Positions 27,190 to 36,622 of a stretch of DNA of 64,000 bases are shown here, one piece after another. A program made the translations under genes and the position numbers. Under the pieces are notes generated by a model. That model made no database searches. It saw nothing but the letters and a program-made list of their open reading frames with translations, and was not told the origin of the DNA. The DNA comes from Vannielia litorea (GTDB lineage: Bacteria > Pseudomonadota > Alphaproteobacteria > Rhodobacterales > Rhodobacteraceae), in assembly GCF_018424695.1 (NCBI RefSeq), contig NZ_QTNQ01000002.1, positions 1 through 64,000 on the forward strand, read 5' to 3'. Position 1 is the first letter of the stretch; each line of letters starts with the position of its first letter.

Positions 27190-28289
27190 CGATCACCCGC
27201 GACGATATCCGCGCCGCCGTTGGTGCCGGCAAGATCAGTGAGGCCCAGGCCACGGCCATCGTCGCGCTTTCCGATGCCCGGCGCGGTGCGCGCGAAAATT
27301 TGCAGGGCCTCGATGAGCCCTTTGAGCTGTTCAAAGGCTTCAACGAGATCTTCATCGTCGTCGGTCTCACGATCCTCTACGCCGGATGGACGGGCCTCAC
27401 AGGCGTCACCACGTTCCTCGCCACCAGCTCCATGACGTCGCTCCTGCTGTGCGGGATAACCGGCATGGCAGCCCTTGTCGCGCTGGCGGCCTACTTCACG
27501 CGTCGGCGCAGGATGATCGCCCCCTCTATCGCGCTCGCCATCATGTTTGCCTTCTCCGCGATCCAGGCCGGATGGGCGGTGAGCTACTGGATGGTGCCCG
27601 AGAACGGCATCCCAAAGGTGACCGGTTTCGAGGATGTGCGCACCGTCATCATGCTGGCCCTCGCCACCCTTGTCGTCATCTTCTACTGGCTCGCCTTCCG
27701 GGTGCCCTTTGCAATGCTTCTCATTGCGCTGGGCTTCTACGCCACCTGCTTTGGCCTGACCGCGCTTAATGGCCCCGAGCTCGACAGCTTCCGCGATGTC
27801 TTCCTGCTGTCGGCCAACTCGGCATTTTCCTGGATGACGCTTGCGCTCGGCCTTCTCGGCCTGACGATCGCAATGCGCTTCGATATGTCAGACCCGCACC
27901 GCGTGACCCGGCGGGCAAGCCAGGCGTTCTGGCTCCATGTCATCGCCGCGCCAGCCATCGTCAACACGGTCGCCTTCACCCTGTTCCTGCAGGGCGGTGC
28001 CACCGCCTACCTTATCCTCAGCGGCTTCCTCTTGCTCATGGCGCTCTTTGCCGTAGTGATAGACCGCCGCTCCTTCCTCATTTCCGGGATCGGCTACGTT
28101 GTTGCGCTGACCGCTCTCGCAGCCGAGGGCAATACATGGGCCTTCATTCTGCTGCTCGGTGTCTTTCTCGTCGCCCTCGGCGCCTTCTGGGAGAGCATCC
28201 GCGGCGCGATCATGGCCGCGCTTCCTGCGTTTCCGGGCAAGGATAACCTGCCGCCCTGGACGCGGCCAGGTTCAGTTCCCGAAGGCTAG
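27186..28289 (+). CDS. Uncharacterised multi-pass membrane protein, coupled to hslV
   Basis: 367 residues with roughly ten transmembrane helices, starting after a soluble 50-residue N-terminal region ([33 protein letters not shown]). That N-terminal helix followed by a membrane bundle is reminiscent of DUF2157-type proteins, but the assignment is uncertain. The start overlaps the hslV stop by 4 bases (ATGA), so the two are co-translated. No catalytic motif was recognised. The last 18 bases overlap the convergent gene at 28272. Confidence 0.72.
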   Translation: MTITRDDIRAAVGAGKISEAQATAIVALSDARRGARENLQGLDEPFELFKGFNEIFIVVGLTILYAGWTGLTGVTTFLATSSMTSLLLCGITGMAALVALAAYFTRRRRMIAPSIALAIMFAFSAIQAGWAVSYWMVPENGIPKVTGFEDVRTVIMLALATLVVIFYWLAFRVPFAMLLIALGFYATCFGLTALNGPELDSFRDVFLLSANSAFSWMTLALGLLGLTIAMRFDMSDPHRVTRRASQAFWLHVIAAPAIVNTVAFTLFLQGGATAYLILSGFLLLMALFAVVIDRRSFLISGIGYVVALTALAAEGNTWAFILLLGVFLVALGAFWESIRGAIMAALPAFPGKDNLPPWTRPGSVPEG

Positions 28290-28805
28290 ATCGAGATCCG
28301 CCGAAACCGGAACGACGGGAGGCGCCATTTCACAGACTGAACCCCCCTCATCGAGTAGAACCATTTCCATGGACACGCTTTCAAGCGCAACGCCCGCACG
28401 ATTCAAGGCAGAAGCCGCCGCTTGGGTGAGCGGCACTTGGGGAAGCAGGCCACTCAGGATTCTCGCGGCATCATGGCTGTCGGTACTGTCCGTCCACTCC
28501 GGCGTTTCGGCCAGCTGAGCGTAGAGCGCACAGATGTCGAAAGGCCAGCCGGTAACAGGCGCTTGCCCGAGATAAAACCTGCTGCGGCCCTCAAGCACCC
28601 CGGCACCCCACGCCGCCAATGCTGGCCAAAGGTCTTCATTGGCCGGGCATCCCTGGGTCACGAAAAGCCCTTTGCCATCCTCGGTCGCCTGCACCTCGAT
28701 ATCGCAATTCTCGCCAGAGACCACCAGAGGCAGCCCCCCCGGCAGCGCCAGCCAGAGAGCCACAACCGCAACCAGCATGCCCAGCGCGATCAGTGCCCGT
28801 TTCAT
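28272..28805 (-). CDS. Small membrane-anchored or exported protein, unknown function
   Basis: 177 residues with an N-terminal hydrophobic segment (LIALGMLVAVVALWLALPGG) that is either a signal anchor or an uncleaved signal, then a soluble region with four cysteines (in GENCDIEV, TQGCPAN, DICALYAQ and GSVCEM). Cysteines in an exported protein suggest disulfides. I know no family. It runs opposite to the hslV-hslU direction and overlaps the end of the membrane protein gene by 18 bases. Confidence 0.6.
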   Translation of the reverse strand: MKRALIALGMLVAVVALWLALPGGLPLVVSGENCDIEVQATEDGKGLFVTQGCPANEDLWPALAAWGAGVLEGRSRFYLGQAPVTGWPFDICALYAQLAETPEWTDSTDSHDAARILSGLLPQVPLTQAAASALNRAGVALESVSMEMVLLDEGGSVCEMAPPVVPVSADLDLAFGN

Positions 28806-28938
28806 TAACTCATCCTCAAAAACTCGTTCCGATGCCGGGATTGACCATCTTCATCCTTGAGTTGTCCAGCGAGTTTTCGCTGCGGGTTGTGTGCAGCAGT
28901 CAGGCGCTTACATAGGGCGGAAGCCAAGGACGGAATAC

Positions 28939-30249
28939 ATGACAGACCTGACCCCCCGCGAGATCGTTTCCGAGCTCGACCGTTTCATCATCGGACAAAA
29001 GGACGCCAAGCGCGCTGTTGCCGTTGCCCTTCGCAACCGCTGGCGGCGCAAGCAACTGGCCGATGACATCCGCGAAGAGGTGTATCCCAAGAACATCCTG
29101 ATGATCGGCCCCACCGGTGTGGGCAAAACCGAGATCAGCCGTCGGCTTGCCAAGCTGGCAAAGGCGCCCTTCATCAAGGTCGAGGCCACCAAGTTTACCG
29201 AGGTTGGCTATGTTGGTCGCGACGTTGAGCAGATCATCCGCGATCTCGTCGACGCGTCCATCGCCCAGACCCGGGAAATGATGCGTGAAGACGTAAGGTC
29301 GAAGGCCCGCGAAGCGGCCGAAGAGCGGGTGCTCCGCGCCATCGCCGGAGAGGATGCGCGCGGCAAGACGCTCGACATGTTCCGCGACAAGCTGCGCCGG
29401 GGCGAGCTGGACGATACCGAGATCGAGCTCGACATCGCAGAGTCGGCACCTTCAATGCCGATGTTCGAGATCCCGGGCCAGCCCGGTGGCGGGATGCAGG
29501 GCATGGGCAACCTGCAAGACCTGTTCGGCAAGGCCTTCGGCGGTCGGACAACCCGGCGCAAGTTCACTGTGGCGGAAAGCTACGACGTGCTGATCGGGGA
29601 AGAGGCCGACAAACTCCTCGATGACGAGACGGTCAAGACAGCCGCGCTGGAGTCGGTGCAGGAAAATGGCATTGTCTTCATCGATGAGATCGACAAGGTC
29701 TGCGCCCGAGCTGAAGCCAGGGGCGGAGACGTGAGCCGCGAGGGCGTGCAGCGCGACCTGCTGCCGCTGATCGAGGGCACCACGGTGTCCACCAAGCATG
29801 GCCCGGTCAAGACAGACCATATTCTCTTCATCGCCTCAGGCGCCTTTCACATCGCCAAGCCGTCTGATTTGCTACCGGAGCTTCAGGGCCGCCTGCCGAT
29901 CCGCGTGGAACTGCGGGCGCTGACGGAAGGCGACTTCGTGCGCATCCTCACCGAAACCGACAACGCGCTCACCCGCCAATACACCGCCCTCATGAAGACC
30001 GAGGGCGTGGATGTGAGCTTTACCGAAGATGGGATCGCGGCGCTCGCCCGCATTGCGGCAGAGGTCAATCAGAGTGTTGAGAACATCGGCGCCCGGCGGC
30101 TTTACACGGTCATCGAGCGGGTGTTCGAGGAGCTTTCGTTCGTTGCACCGGACAAGACAGGCGAGGCGGTTGAGATCACCGCCGACTACGTTGAGGAAAA
30201 CCTTGGCGAGCTTGCCAGATCAACCGATTTATCGCGCTACGTTCTGTAG
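28939..30249 (+). CDS. hslU: HslU, AAA+ unfoldase of the HslUV protease
   Basis: 436-residue AAA+ ATPase that unfolds substrates and threads them into HslV. Walker A GPTGVGKT is at residues 57-64, [23 protein letters not shown] is the pore and sensor region, the I-domain lies in the middle, and [12 protein letters not shown] is Walker [19 protein letters not shown] is sensor-2. The ATG at 28939 follows AAGGACGGAA. The frame is open about 48 bases further upstream but gives unconserved residues. It has its own 133-bp leader, so an independent promoter is likely. Confidence 0.97.
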   Translation: MTDLTPREIVSELDRFIIGQKDAKRAVAVALRNRWRRKQLADDIREEVYPKNILMIGPTGVGKTEISRRLAKLAKAPFIKVEATKFTEVGYVGRDVEQIIRDLVDASIAQTREMMREDVRSKAREAAEERVLRAIAGEDARGKTLDMFRDKLRRGELDDTEIELDIAESAPSMPMFEIPGQPGGGMQGMGNLQDLFGKAFGGRTTRRKFTVAESYDVLIGEEADKLLDDETVKTAALESVQENGIVFIDEIDKVCARAEARGGDVSREGVQRDLLPLIEGTTVSTKHGPVKTDHILFIASGAFHIAKPSDLLPELQGRLPIRVELRALTEGDFVRILTETDNALTRQYTALMKTEGVDVSFTEDGIAALARIAAEVNQSVENIGARRLYTVIERVFEELSFVAPDKTGEAVEITADYVEENLGELARSTDLSRYVL

Positions 30250-30288
30250 GAATGGCGCGCACCTCTACCGCGGGATAACTTGCGCCAC

Positions 30289-31401
30289 ATGATGGGCTTC
30301 GTTCGGTTTCTTGCGGTGATTCTGCTGCTTTCGGCCTGCGCGCCGCGGGCCACGCTTGTTATCGTGCCCAGCGCGGTTGGCGTGGGCACGCCCTATACCA
30401 TCTTCGTCGGCAGCACCCGGCAGCGCGACCCTACGAAAAAGGCTCTGCGCTACACCGAACGGGGGCCGCTCGGCTTTCTTTCGTACGATGTGTCGGTGCC
30501 CCCAAACCGCGAGCCGGGCGAGGTCCGGACGGCACGACGCAAGGGGCCTGATGTCACCCGTGATTTCGTCGCCACGGCGGCCAAACGCTATGCTGGTCCG
30601 CAGGCCTTCCGGGGCGCCATTCTCGCGGCCCTGAAGGCGCGGCCACAGGCGCGCGGCAACGCGATTGTCTATGTCCACGGCTACAACAACACCATCGGAG
30701 ACTCGGTCTTCCGGCTCGCGCAACTGACCCACGACCTGAAGATAGACGACCTGCCGATCAGCTACACATGGCCCTCCGCCGAAAACCCGCTGGCCTACGC
30801 CTATGACCGCGACAGCGCGCTCTTCGCCCGTGACGGGTTTGAGCACTTTCTCACAGAGGTTGCCCAATCGGGGGTTCGGAAGATCACCATCGTCGGCCAC
30901 TCGATGGGCTCGCTGGTGGTGATGGAGACCCTCCGGCAAATGGCCATCCGGGGTGACAGGCAGGTGCTGCCCAAGTTGAACGGCGTTGTGCTGATGTCGC
31001 CCGACCTTGATGTGGATCTGTTTCGCACCCAGGCGAAGCGCATCGGCAATCTGCCCCAGCCCTTCCTCATCTTCACCTCCAGCCGCGACAAGGCGCTGCG
31101 CCTCTCGGCGCGCCTCACCGGACTGCCCACGCGCCTGGGCAATCTCGGCGATGTCGAAGAGGTGGCCGATCTGGATGTGACGGTGATCGACGTGTCCGAG
31201 TTTGGCAGTGGTGGGCTCGATCACTTTGCAGCCGCCGAAAACCCCGCTCTGCTCAAGATCCTTGGCCAGATCACCGCCGTCGATGCCGCCTTCGGCACCG
31301 ATAACGCGGGGCGAACCGGGCTGTTGCCCGGAACGATCCTGACGGTGCGCAACGCCACCTCCATCATTCTCTCCCCCGTCACGGCGCTCGCCGGAAACTG
31401 A
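30289..31401 (+). CDS. Alpha/beta-hydrolase lipoprotein (DUF900 family)
   Basis: 370 residues with a lipoprotein signal peptide (FLAVILLLSAC) and a periplasmic alpha/beta hydrolase domain of the DUF900 type. NAIVYVHGYNNTIGDSVFR is the oxyanion strand, VGHSMGSLVVMETLRQM has the GHSMG nucleophile elbow, and VLMSPDLDVDLF and LDHF are where the acid and the His would fall. Start codons at 30280 (TTG), 30289 and 30292 are all possible; 30289 gives a normal signal peptide. Substrate unknown. Confidence 0.82.
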   Translation: MMGFVRFLAVILLLSACAPRATLVIVPSAVGVGTPYTIFVGSTRQRDPTKKALRYTERGPLGFLSYDVSVPPNREPGEVRTARRKGPDVTRDFVATAAKRYAGPQAFRGAILAALKARPQARGNAIVYVHGYNNTIGDSVFRLAQLTHDLKIDDLPISYTWPSAENPLAYAYDRDSALFARDGFEHFLTEVAQSGVRKITIVGHSMGSLVVMETLRQMAIRGDRQVLPKLNGVVLMSPDLDVDLFRTQAKRIGNLPQPFLIFTSSRDKALRLSARLTGLPTRLGNLGDVEEVADLDVTVIDVSEFGSGGLDHFAAAENPALLKILGQITAVDAAFGTDNAGRTGLLPGTILTVRNATSIILSPVTALAGN

Positions 31402-31440
31402 CAGGTTTTCATTCCTCTCCCGGGGCGCGATAACGGCGGC

Positions 31441-32664
31441 ATGGGTCTCCTCGGCTTTCTGCGTGGCAATGCCCCGTTCCTGCTGGCCGGAGCGCTCTTG
31501 TCGTTCACCTCCTCCTATGGCCAAACCTTCTTTATCTCGATCTTTGCGGGCGAGATCATGGGAAGCTTCGGGCTTTCGGATGGGCAGTGGGGGCTGATCT
31601 ACACCATCGGCACCACCATCTCGGCCATCACCATGATCTGGGCCGGCACGCTGACAGACCGTTACCGGGTCAGAGCCTTGGCAAACGTCGTGGGGCCCGG
31701 GCTTGCGCTGGCCTGTCTGGCCATGGCTGCGGTGTCGAACCCGATCTTGCTGGTATTCGTCATTTTCACCCTGCGCTTGTTCGGTCAGGGCCTCTTCAGC
31801 CACCTCTCGATGGTGGCCATGGCGCGGTGGTTCGTGGGGCGGCGGGGGATGGCGCTTTCGATTGCCTCGCTCGGCTTCGCCCTTGGCCAGGCCATCCTGC
31901 CGGTCGCCTTCGCAGCGGCTCTGCCATCTGTGAGCTGGAGATGGCTCTGGGTGATCTCGGCAGCCTTGGTGCTGGCCGCCCTGCCCGTTCTTGCCATGCT
32001 CCTTCGCACCGAGCGAACGCCACAATCGGTGGCCAAGGCCACGCCCTCCGCAGGTATGGGAGGCCAGCACTGGACCCGCGCCGACATGCTGCGCCACCCG
32101 TTGTTCTGGTTCAGCATCCCGGTGGTGCTTGGCCCTGCGGCCTGGGGCACAGCACTCTTCTTTCAGCAGGTGCATTTCACCACGATCAAGGGCTGGGCGC
32201 TGGTCGACTACGTTGCGCTGATGCCCATTTTCACCGCCCTTTCCATTTGCTCGACCTTTGCCACAGGCGCCCTGATCGACCGGTTCGGCACATCCTGGCT
32301 GATGCGCCTCTACATGCTGCCCTTCTCGCTTGGTTTCCTCATCCTGTGGCAGGCCCAAACGCTCTGGGGCGCCGGGCTCGGTCTGGGCACCGTGGCGCTC
32401 GGTGTAGGGGCACAGGCGGCCCTGCCCGGTTCCTATTGGGCGGAGTTCTATGGCACGCGCTACATCGGGTCCATCAAGGCTGCCGCAGGGGCCGTCATGG
32501 TCTTCGGGTCGGCCATCGGCCCGGGTATCAGCGGCTGGCTGATCGATGCAGGGCTGACCTTCGAGGATCAGCTGCCATGGATCGCCGCCTACTTCATCTG
32601 CGCCGCCGCTTCGATCAGTTTTGGCATCGGGCTGACCCGACGCCGTCTAGCGGGTGCGACGTAG
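31441..32664 (+). CDS. Major facilitator superfamily transporter
   Basis: 407-residue polytopic membrane protein with about twelve helices. The conserved MFS loop 2-3 is DRYRVRALA after GTLT, and a second half begins near residue 205 after a soluble central loop (ATPSAGMGGQHWTRADML). RFGTSWLMRL in the second half mirrors the first-half loop. The substrate cannot be read from sequence. The stop overlaps the end of the convergent smr gene by 18 bases. Confidence 0.85.
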   Translation: MGLLGFLRGNAPFLLAGALLSFTSSYGQTFFISIFAGEIMGSFGLSDGQWGLIYTIGTTISAITMIWAGTLTDRYRVRALANVVGPGLALACLAMAAVSNPILLVFVIFTLRLFGQGLFSHLSMVAMARWFVGRRGMALSIASLGFALGQAILPVAFAAALPSVSWRWLWVISAALVLAALPVLAMLLRTERTPQSVAKATPSAGMGGQHWTRADMLRHPLFWFSIPVVLGPAAWGTALFFQQVHFTTIKGWALVDYVALMPIFTALSICSTFATGALIDRFGTSWLMRLYMLPFSLGFLILWQAQTLWGAGLGLGTVALGVGAQAALPGSYWAEFYGTRYIGSIKAAAGAVMVFGSAIGPGISGWLIDAGLTFEDQLPWIAAYFICAAASISFGIGLTRRRLAGAT

Positions 32665-33225
32665 ATAGACATAAAAGGCACCGTCGCCGCCGTGCCGAAG
32701 GTTGGCCGGAGCTACCTCCAGAACCAGTGCCGAAAGCGGCGGGCGGCTCAGCCAATCGGGCACCTGCCGCCGGAGCACTCCGGGACGCGAGGGAATGGGC
32801 CCCTCGTCATTCGGCCTCGTGCGCCCCTTGCCGGTGATGACAAGCACCAGCCGCTTTCCATCAGCATGTGCCGCGTGAATGAACTTCAGCAAGCGCGGGT
32901 GGGCTTCTGCAAGGGTCATGCCATGCAGGTCGATCCGAGCTTCGGGCTTCAGCTTGCCGCGCTTCATCCGCATGAAGGCCTTCCGGTCCATCGCCGGTGT
33001 CGGCTTCACCGGATCGGCGGGCGCTGGGCGCGGCTGGGAAGTTTCACCGAGGGTGAAGGGTTGGGGCACGAAAACAGGCTTTGGCTCAGGCTCATGATGC
33101 GGCTTGGCCTCGTTCCTGGGTTTGGCCTTGGGGTGGTTCCTGGTGAGAGGCGTGGCCTTCTCCACGACCTTTCGCCACAGCGCCTCGTCTTCGCTGCTCA
33201 ATCGCTTTGGAGTTTTCCGGCTCAT
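32647..33225 (-). CDS. Smr-domain endonuclease-like protein
   Basis: 192 residues. A charged, proline-rich N-terminal half (PHHEPEPKPVFVPQPF) precedes the Smr domain with RIDLHGMTLAEAHPRLLKFI, the typical DLHG motif, then LVLVITGKGR and the late HGGDGAFYVYLRR. The Smr domain is a nuclease or nicking module; characterised stand-alone members cleave RNA on stalled ribosomes. The start overlaps the mltA stop (ATGA), so it is coupled to mltA and the Tim44-like gene as in other alphaproteobacteria. Confidence 0.88.
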   Translation of the reverse strand: MSRKTPKRLSSEDEALWRKVVEKATPLTRNHPKAKPRNEAKPHHEPEPKPVFVPQPFTLGETSQPRPAPADPVKPTPAMDRKAFMRMKRGKLKPEARIDLHGMTLAEAHPRLLKFIHAAHADGKRLVLVITGKGRTRPNDEGPIPSRPGVLRRQVPDWLSRPPLSALVLEVAPANLRHGGDGAFYVYLRRTR

Positions 33226-34127
33226 GCGCCGGCCGACTTCGGCACAAGCCGGTAGACAGCCGTCGACGCAAGAAGCGGGCCAGCCTCCGCCCCGGCACCA
33301 TCGCCCGTGCCGCAAAACAGATCGGTCCGGCCCGGCCCCTTTATGGCGCCTCCCGTATCCTGAGCCACGCAAAGCCTCGGTCCGATCGACGCATCGAGAG
33401 GGGCCAGATATACAAGTGATCCGAGCGCGATGTGCTCAGGATCAACCGCAATACTGCGATGCGCCGTCAGCGGCACGCCGGATGTGCCGATGGGCCCCTG
33501 ATCGGGCGGCAGATCGTCCAGTCTTTGGAAGAACACGTAGCTGGGGTTCCGGCGCAGGTAGTCCATCGCCCGCGCCGGGTCTTTTTCGAACCAATCGTAT
33601 ATCGCCTGCATCGACACGTCGTCGGCAGCCAACTCGCCGTGCTCCACGAGCAACTTGCCAAGGGAAACATAGGGTTGGCCATTCTTGCCAGCATAGCCGA
33701 CACGCAGCTCGCTGCCCTCTGCTGTCCGGATGCGACCAGATCCCTGCACCTGTAGAAGGTAGGCATCGAGCGGAGATTTCAGCCATGCGAGTTCGCGACC
33801 GGCAAGCAGATCTTCGTCTTCGATCTCGGCCCGGGCGGCAAATGCCTGCCCCTCAGCCCAACCTTCGGGAAGGGCGTGAACCGGTGTTTGACACGCAGCA
33901 TCAGGATAGAGGGAGCCTTCGTAGACTGGCTCGAAGTAACCGGTAAGCACAGCGCTCCCGGCCACAAGCTCGGCTGCATATGTGTCCTCAAAAAAAGAGC
34001 ATGCGTCACGCGGCAGAGCAGAACGCGCGTTCAGGTCATCAGGGGCTGTTTTCAGGTAAGTGGTCAGGGCCGCCGCATGATCGTCGTCCGCCCAGCCGGG
34101 CAGGTCTCTCAACGAAAGCTGTGCCAC
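33222..34127 (-). CDS. mltA: MltA, membrane-bound-type lytic murein transglycosylase A
   Basis: 301-residue lytic transglycosylase (MltA family) that cuts MurNAc-GlcNAc bonds with 1,6-anhydro product formation. LTGYFEPVYEGSL, AYLLQVQGSGRIR, and the C-terminal AQDTGGAIKGPGRTDLFCGTG with its 3D motif (DTGGAIKGPGRTD) are clear. The best start is GTG at 34127, directly after the Tim44-like gene; it gives no signal peptide or lipobox, which is unusual because the enzyme must act in the periplasm. A longer start inside the upstream gene does not give one either. Confidence 0.88.
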   Translation of the reverse strand: MAQLSLRDLPGWADDDHAAALTTYLKTAPDDLNARSALPRDACSFFEDTYAAELVAGSAVLTGYFEPVYEGSLYPDAACQTPVHALPEGWAEGQAFAARAEIEDEDLLAGRELAWLKSPLDAYLLQVQGSGRIRTAEGSELRVGYAGKNGQPYVSLGKLLVEHGELAADDVSMQAIYDWFEKDPARAMDYLRRNPSYVFFQRLDDLPPDQGPIGTSGVPLTAHRSIAVDPEHIALGSLVYLAPLDASIGPRLCVAQDTGGAIKGPGRTDLFCGTGDGAGAEAGPLLASTAVYRLVPKSAGA

Positions 34128-34134
34128 GCCGGGC

Positions 34135-34800
34135 TCACTCGCCCGTGGCCACCAGCTTCCAGTTCGGGTCGCCCGTGCCCATCCGGCGCGCGAACGTCCA
34201 GACATCGCGCTGGCGCTTCACTGCGTTGGGATCGCCTTCCACAATGTCGCCCGCCGCATCGCGGACAACGCTGGTGATCTCGCCGATGAACTTCACCGTG
34301 ATCTCGGCTTCGGCACTTTCCTCGTCGTAGCTTGCTTCCTTCAGCGCGGTTTCCCGAACGCCAATAAAGCTGGCCTCAACTGTCACACCATTCTCCGCAC
34401 GCATTTTCACGACGTCTTCGAAGCTCTCCGCCACATCCTGCCCGAGAAACGGCTTCACGCCATCCAGCTCGCCCCGCTCGAAGGCCATCAGGATCATCTC
34501 GTAGGCGCCGCGTGCCCCATGCAGGAACTCACCGACCGAAAAGCCGGGCTCGACCGTCTTCATCGTGGCCAAGGCATCTGCCGCCGGGCCTTCAGACACA
34601 TGATCGGTGATATCGCGGTCAACGCCGCCCTCGATCACCTCAAATTCATGGCGCGATTTTTCGCGGCTCCGGCTCGGCCCTGGCTGCGGCGCCTGGGGCT
34701 TTTCGAAGCCCTCCCGGGTGCCCAGCACGGAACGCAGACGCAGGATCAGGAAGATCGCGACGCCGGCAAGCACAAGAAGCTGGATCACAGCAAGATTCAT
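34135..34800 (-). CDS. Tim44/TimA-domain membrane-anchored adaptor
   Basis: 221 residues with one N-terminal transmembrane helix (NLAVIQLLVLAGVAIFLILRL), a charged linker, and a Tim44-like domain from about residue 75 (FSVGEFLHGARGAYEMILMAFERGELDGVKPFLG) to the end (RRMGTGDPNWKLVATGE). This is TimA of Caulobacter-type bacteria, which sits in the inner membrane and binds partner proteins. Start 34800 is chosen as the first Met of the anchor helix; an upstream in-frame codon adds five residues. Divergent from fxsA; mltA follows after 7 bases. Confidence 0.88.
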   Translation of the reverse strand: MNLAVIQLLVLAGVAIFLILRLRSVLGTREGFEKPQAPQPGPSRSREKSRHEFEVIEGGVDRDITDHVSEGPAADALATMKTVEPGFSVGEFLHGARGAYEMILMAFERGELDGVKPFLGQDVAESFEDVVKMRAENGVTVEASFIGVRETALKEASYDEESAEAEITVKFIGEITSVVRDAAGDIVEGDPNAVKRQRDVWTFARRMGTGDPNWKLVATGE

Positions 34801-34903
34801 CGGGGCCTCGGGCACAAAGTTGGCATTTCAAACGTTCCGCACATATGTAGGCTTTCGCAGGGGGCAAGTCCACCAGCGCTCCTGCGACACTTACGGAGGT
34901 TTG

Positions 34904-35380
34904 ATGCCCCTACTTATCCTTTTCATCGCGGTTCCGATCATCGAGATCGCCCTGTTCATTCAGGTGGGAGGGTGGATCGGCCTGTGGCCGACCCTCGGGA
35001 TCGTGATTGTAACCGCAATTCTCGGAACCTGGCTTGTCAAAAGCCAGGGTCGACAGGTTCTTGCCGAATTGCAGGGGCGCTTCAACGAATTGCGGGATCC
35101 GACAGAACCTCTGGCGCATGGCGCGATGATCCTGTTTTCCGGTGCGCTCCTGCTGACGCCGGGGTTCTTCACCGATGCCTTTGGGTTTCTTCTTCTGATC
35201 CCCGCCTTCCGAACCGCCGCCTTCGCCTGGCTGCGCAAGCGTGTTCGGGTGCAGAGCTTCACCATGGGCGGCGGCCCGGCCCAGCGACCCACCCGCGATG
35301 ATGTGGTGGAGGGCAGCTATCATGAAGTTGAGCCAGACAGGCCCAAGGTGCCCGGAAATTCCGGCTGGACACGCCATTGA
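34904..35380 (+). CDS. fxsA: FxsA family membrane protein
   Basis: 158-residue inner-membrane protein with an FxsA core. MPLLILFIAVPIIEIALFIQVGGWIGLWPT is the first hairpin, LVKSQGRQVLAELQ the cytoplasmic loop, and LLTPGFFTDAFGFLLLIPAFR the second membrane region, all in the FxsA arrangement. A soluble C-terminal tail of about 40 residues follows. FxsA overproduction relieves F-plasmid exclusion of phage T7 in E. coli; its normal role is unclear. The ATG at 34904 is directly behind ACGGAGG. Divergent from the Tim44-like gene and upstream of secB. Confidence 0.9.
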   Translation: MPLLILFIAVPIIEIALFIQVGGWIGLWPTLGIVIVTAILGTWLVKSQGRQVLAELQGRFNELRDPTEPLAHGAMILFSGALLLTPGFFTDAFGFLLLIPAFRTAAFAWLRKRVRVQSFTMGGGPAQRPTRDDVVEGSYHEVEPDRPKVPGNSGWTRH

Positions 35381-35435
35381 GGCCGCTCGCTCTGCCTGAT
35401 AAAGCAAGCGCGACCCAAAAGAACCGGAGGGCCCC

Positions 35436-35933
35436 ATGGCCGACACCCCCGAAAATGGCGCCGCTGCGCCGCAAGAGCCGCCGCAGGTGCAGCTTCAGAT
35501 CCTCGCGCAGTTCATCCGCGACATGTCGTTCGAGAACATCGTGGTTCAGAAGGGCATCACTGGTGATGTCCAACCCGAGATGCAGGTGGCCGTCGCCGTG
35601 GACGCGCGCAAACGCACCACGCCGAACCAGTATGAAGTGACCCTGAAGACCAAGGTTGAAAGCAAGAACAAGGGCGATGGTGCCACGTTGTTCCTGCTGG
35701 AGCTGGATTACGGTGCCGTGTTCCAGATCGAGGGTGTGCCGGATGAGCAGCTGCACCCCTTCCTGCTGATCGAGTGCCCGCGCCAGATCTTCCCCTACGT
35801 CCGCAGGATCGTTTCCGACGTGACCCGTGACGGCAACTTCCCCCCGGTGAACCTGCAAAACATTGATTTTGTTGCGCTCTACCGGCAGCAGATCGCCCAG
35901 CGTGCCGAGGCTGCGCCCAAGGCCGACGCCTAA
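35436..35933 (+). CDS. secB: SecB, export chaperone
   Basis: 165-residue tetrameric chaperone that holds precursors unfolded and hands them to SecA. The core FIRDMSFENIV, the FLLELDYGAVF strand, and LIECPRQIFPYVRRIVSDVTRDGNFPPVNLQNIDFVALY are near identical to known SecB. ACCGGAGGGCC precedes the ATG. Its stop overlaps the stop of the convergent dnaQ by three bases. Confidence 0.97.
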   Translation: MADTPENGAAAPQEPPQVQLQILAQFIRDMSFENIVVQKGITGDVQPEMQVAVAVDARKRTTPNQYEVTLKTKVESKNKGDGATLFLLELDYGAVFQIEGVPDEQLHPFLLIECPRQIFPYVRRIVSDVTRDGNFPPVNLQNIDFVALYRQQIAQRAEAAPKADA

Positions 35934-36622
35934 TCTGCAAACCTCTTCCAGACCGCCGCGTCACCGAGCTTTTCGACGAAGGCCCGGTGCGCGGCGGTTT
36001 CGTTTTCGGTCAGCCTTGGGGGAAGGGCCTGCGGGCGCGGCGACGGGCGCCAGTTGGTGTCAGTGGAGTCGGCGGAGCTGCGGCTCGATGCCTCCGAGAG
36101 CACGAGGCCCGGCTGCCGGCCTCCGATCAGCTCGAGGTACACGTCAGCCAGGATCTGGCTGTCGAGCAGGGCGCCGTGCAGTTCGCGCTCCGTCGTAATG
36201 CCAAACCTCCGGCACAAGGCATCGAGGGAGGCAGGAGAGCCGGGAAATTTCTTGCGCGCCATCGCAACAGTATCAATCGCACGGTCATCGGGGATGAGCG
36301 GCTTTTTCACCCAGCCCAGCTCGGCATTGAGGAATTTCATGTCAAAGGCGGCGTTGTGGATCACCAACTTCGCGTCACCGATAAAATCCAGGAAGTCCTG
36401 CGCGATGGCCGCAAACAGCGGTTTGTCGGCGAGAAACTCTTCGCTGATCCCATGCACCTCAAAGGCTTCGGTGGGCATGTCGCGTTGCGGGTTGATATAC
36501 TGATGATAGTGCCTGCCGGTGGGCATGTGACCCACCAGTTCAACCGCGCCAATCTCCACAATGCGATCACCGCTGAACGGGTCGAAACCGGTGGTTTCGG
36601 TGTCGAGCACGATTTCACGCAT
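35930..36622 (-). CDS. dnaQ: DNA polymerase III epsilon subunit (3'-5' proofreading)
   Basis: 230-residue DEDD exonuclease. IVLDTETTGFD carries the Asp and Glu of Exo I, VIHNAAFDMKFLN is Exo II, and RELHGALLDSQILADVYLELIGG has the catalytic His and Asp of Exo III. The C-terminal tail with LGDAAVW may contact the polymerase alpha subunit. The ATG at 36622 overlaps the end of coaE by 8 bases. The gene belongs to maf-aroE-coaE-dnaQ, the leftward operon from the proposed origin. Confidence 0.95.
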   Translation of the reverse strand: MREIVLDTETTGFDPFSGDRIVEIGAVELVGHMPTGRHYHQYINPQRDMPTEAFEVHGISEEFLADKPLFAAIAQDFLDFIGDAKLVIHNAAFDMKFLNAELGWVKKPLIPDDRAIDTVAMARKKFPGSPASLDALCRRFGITTERELHGALLDSQILADVYLELIGGRQPGLVLSEASSRSSADSTDTNWRPSPRPQALPPRLTENETAAHRAFVEKLGDAAVWKRFAD

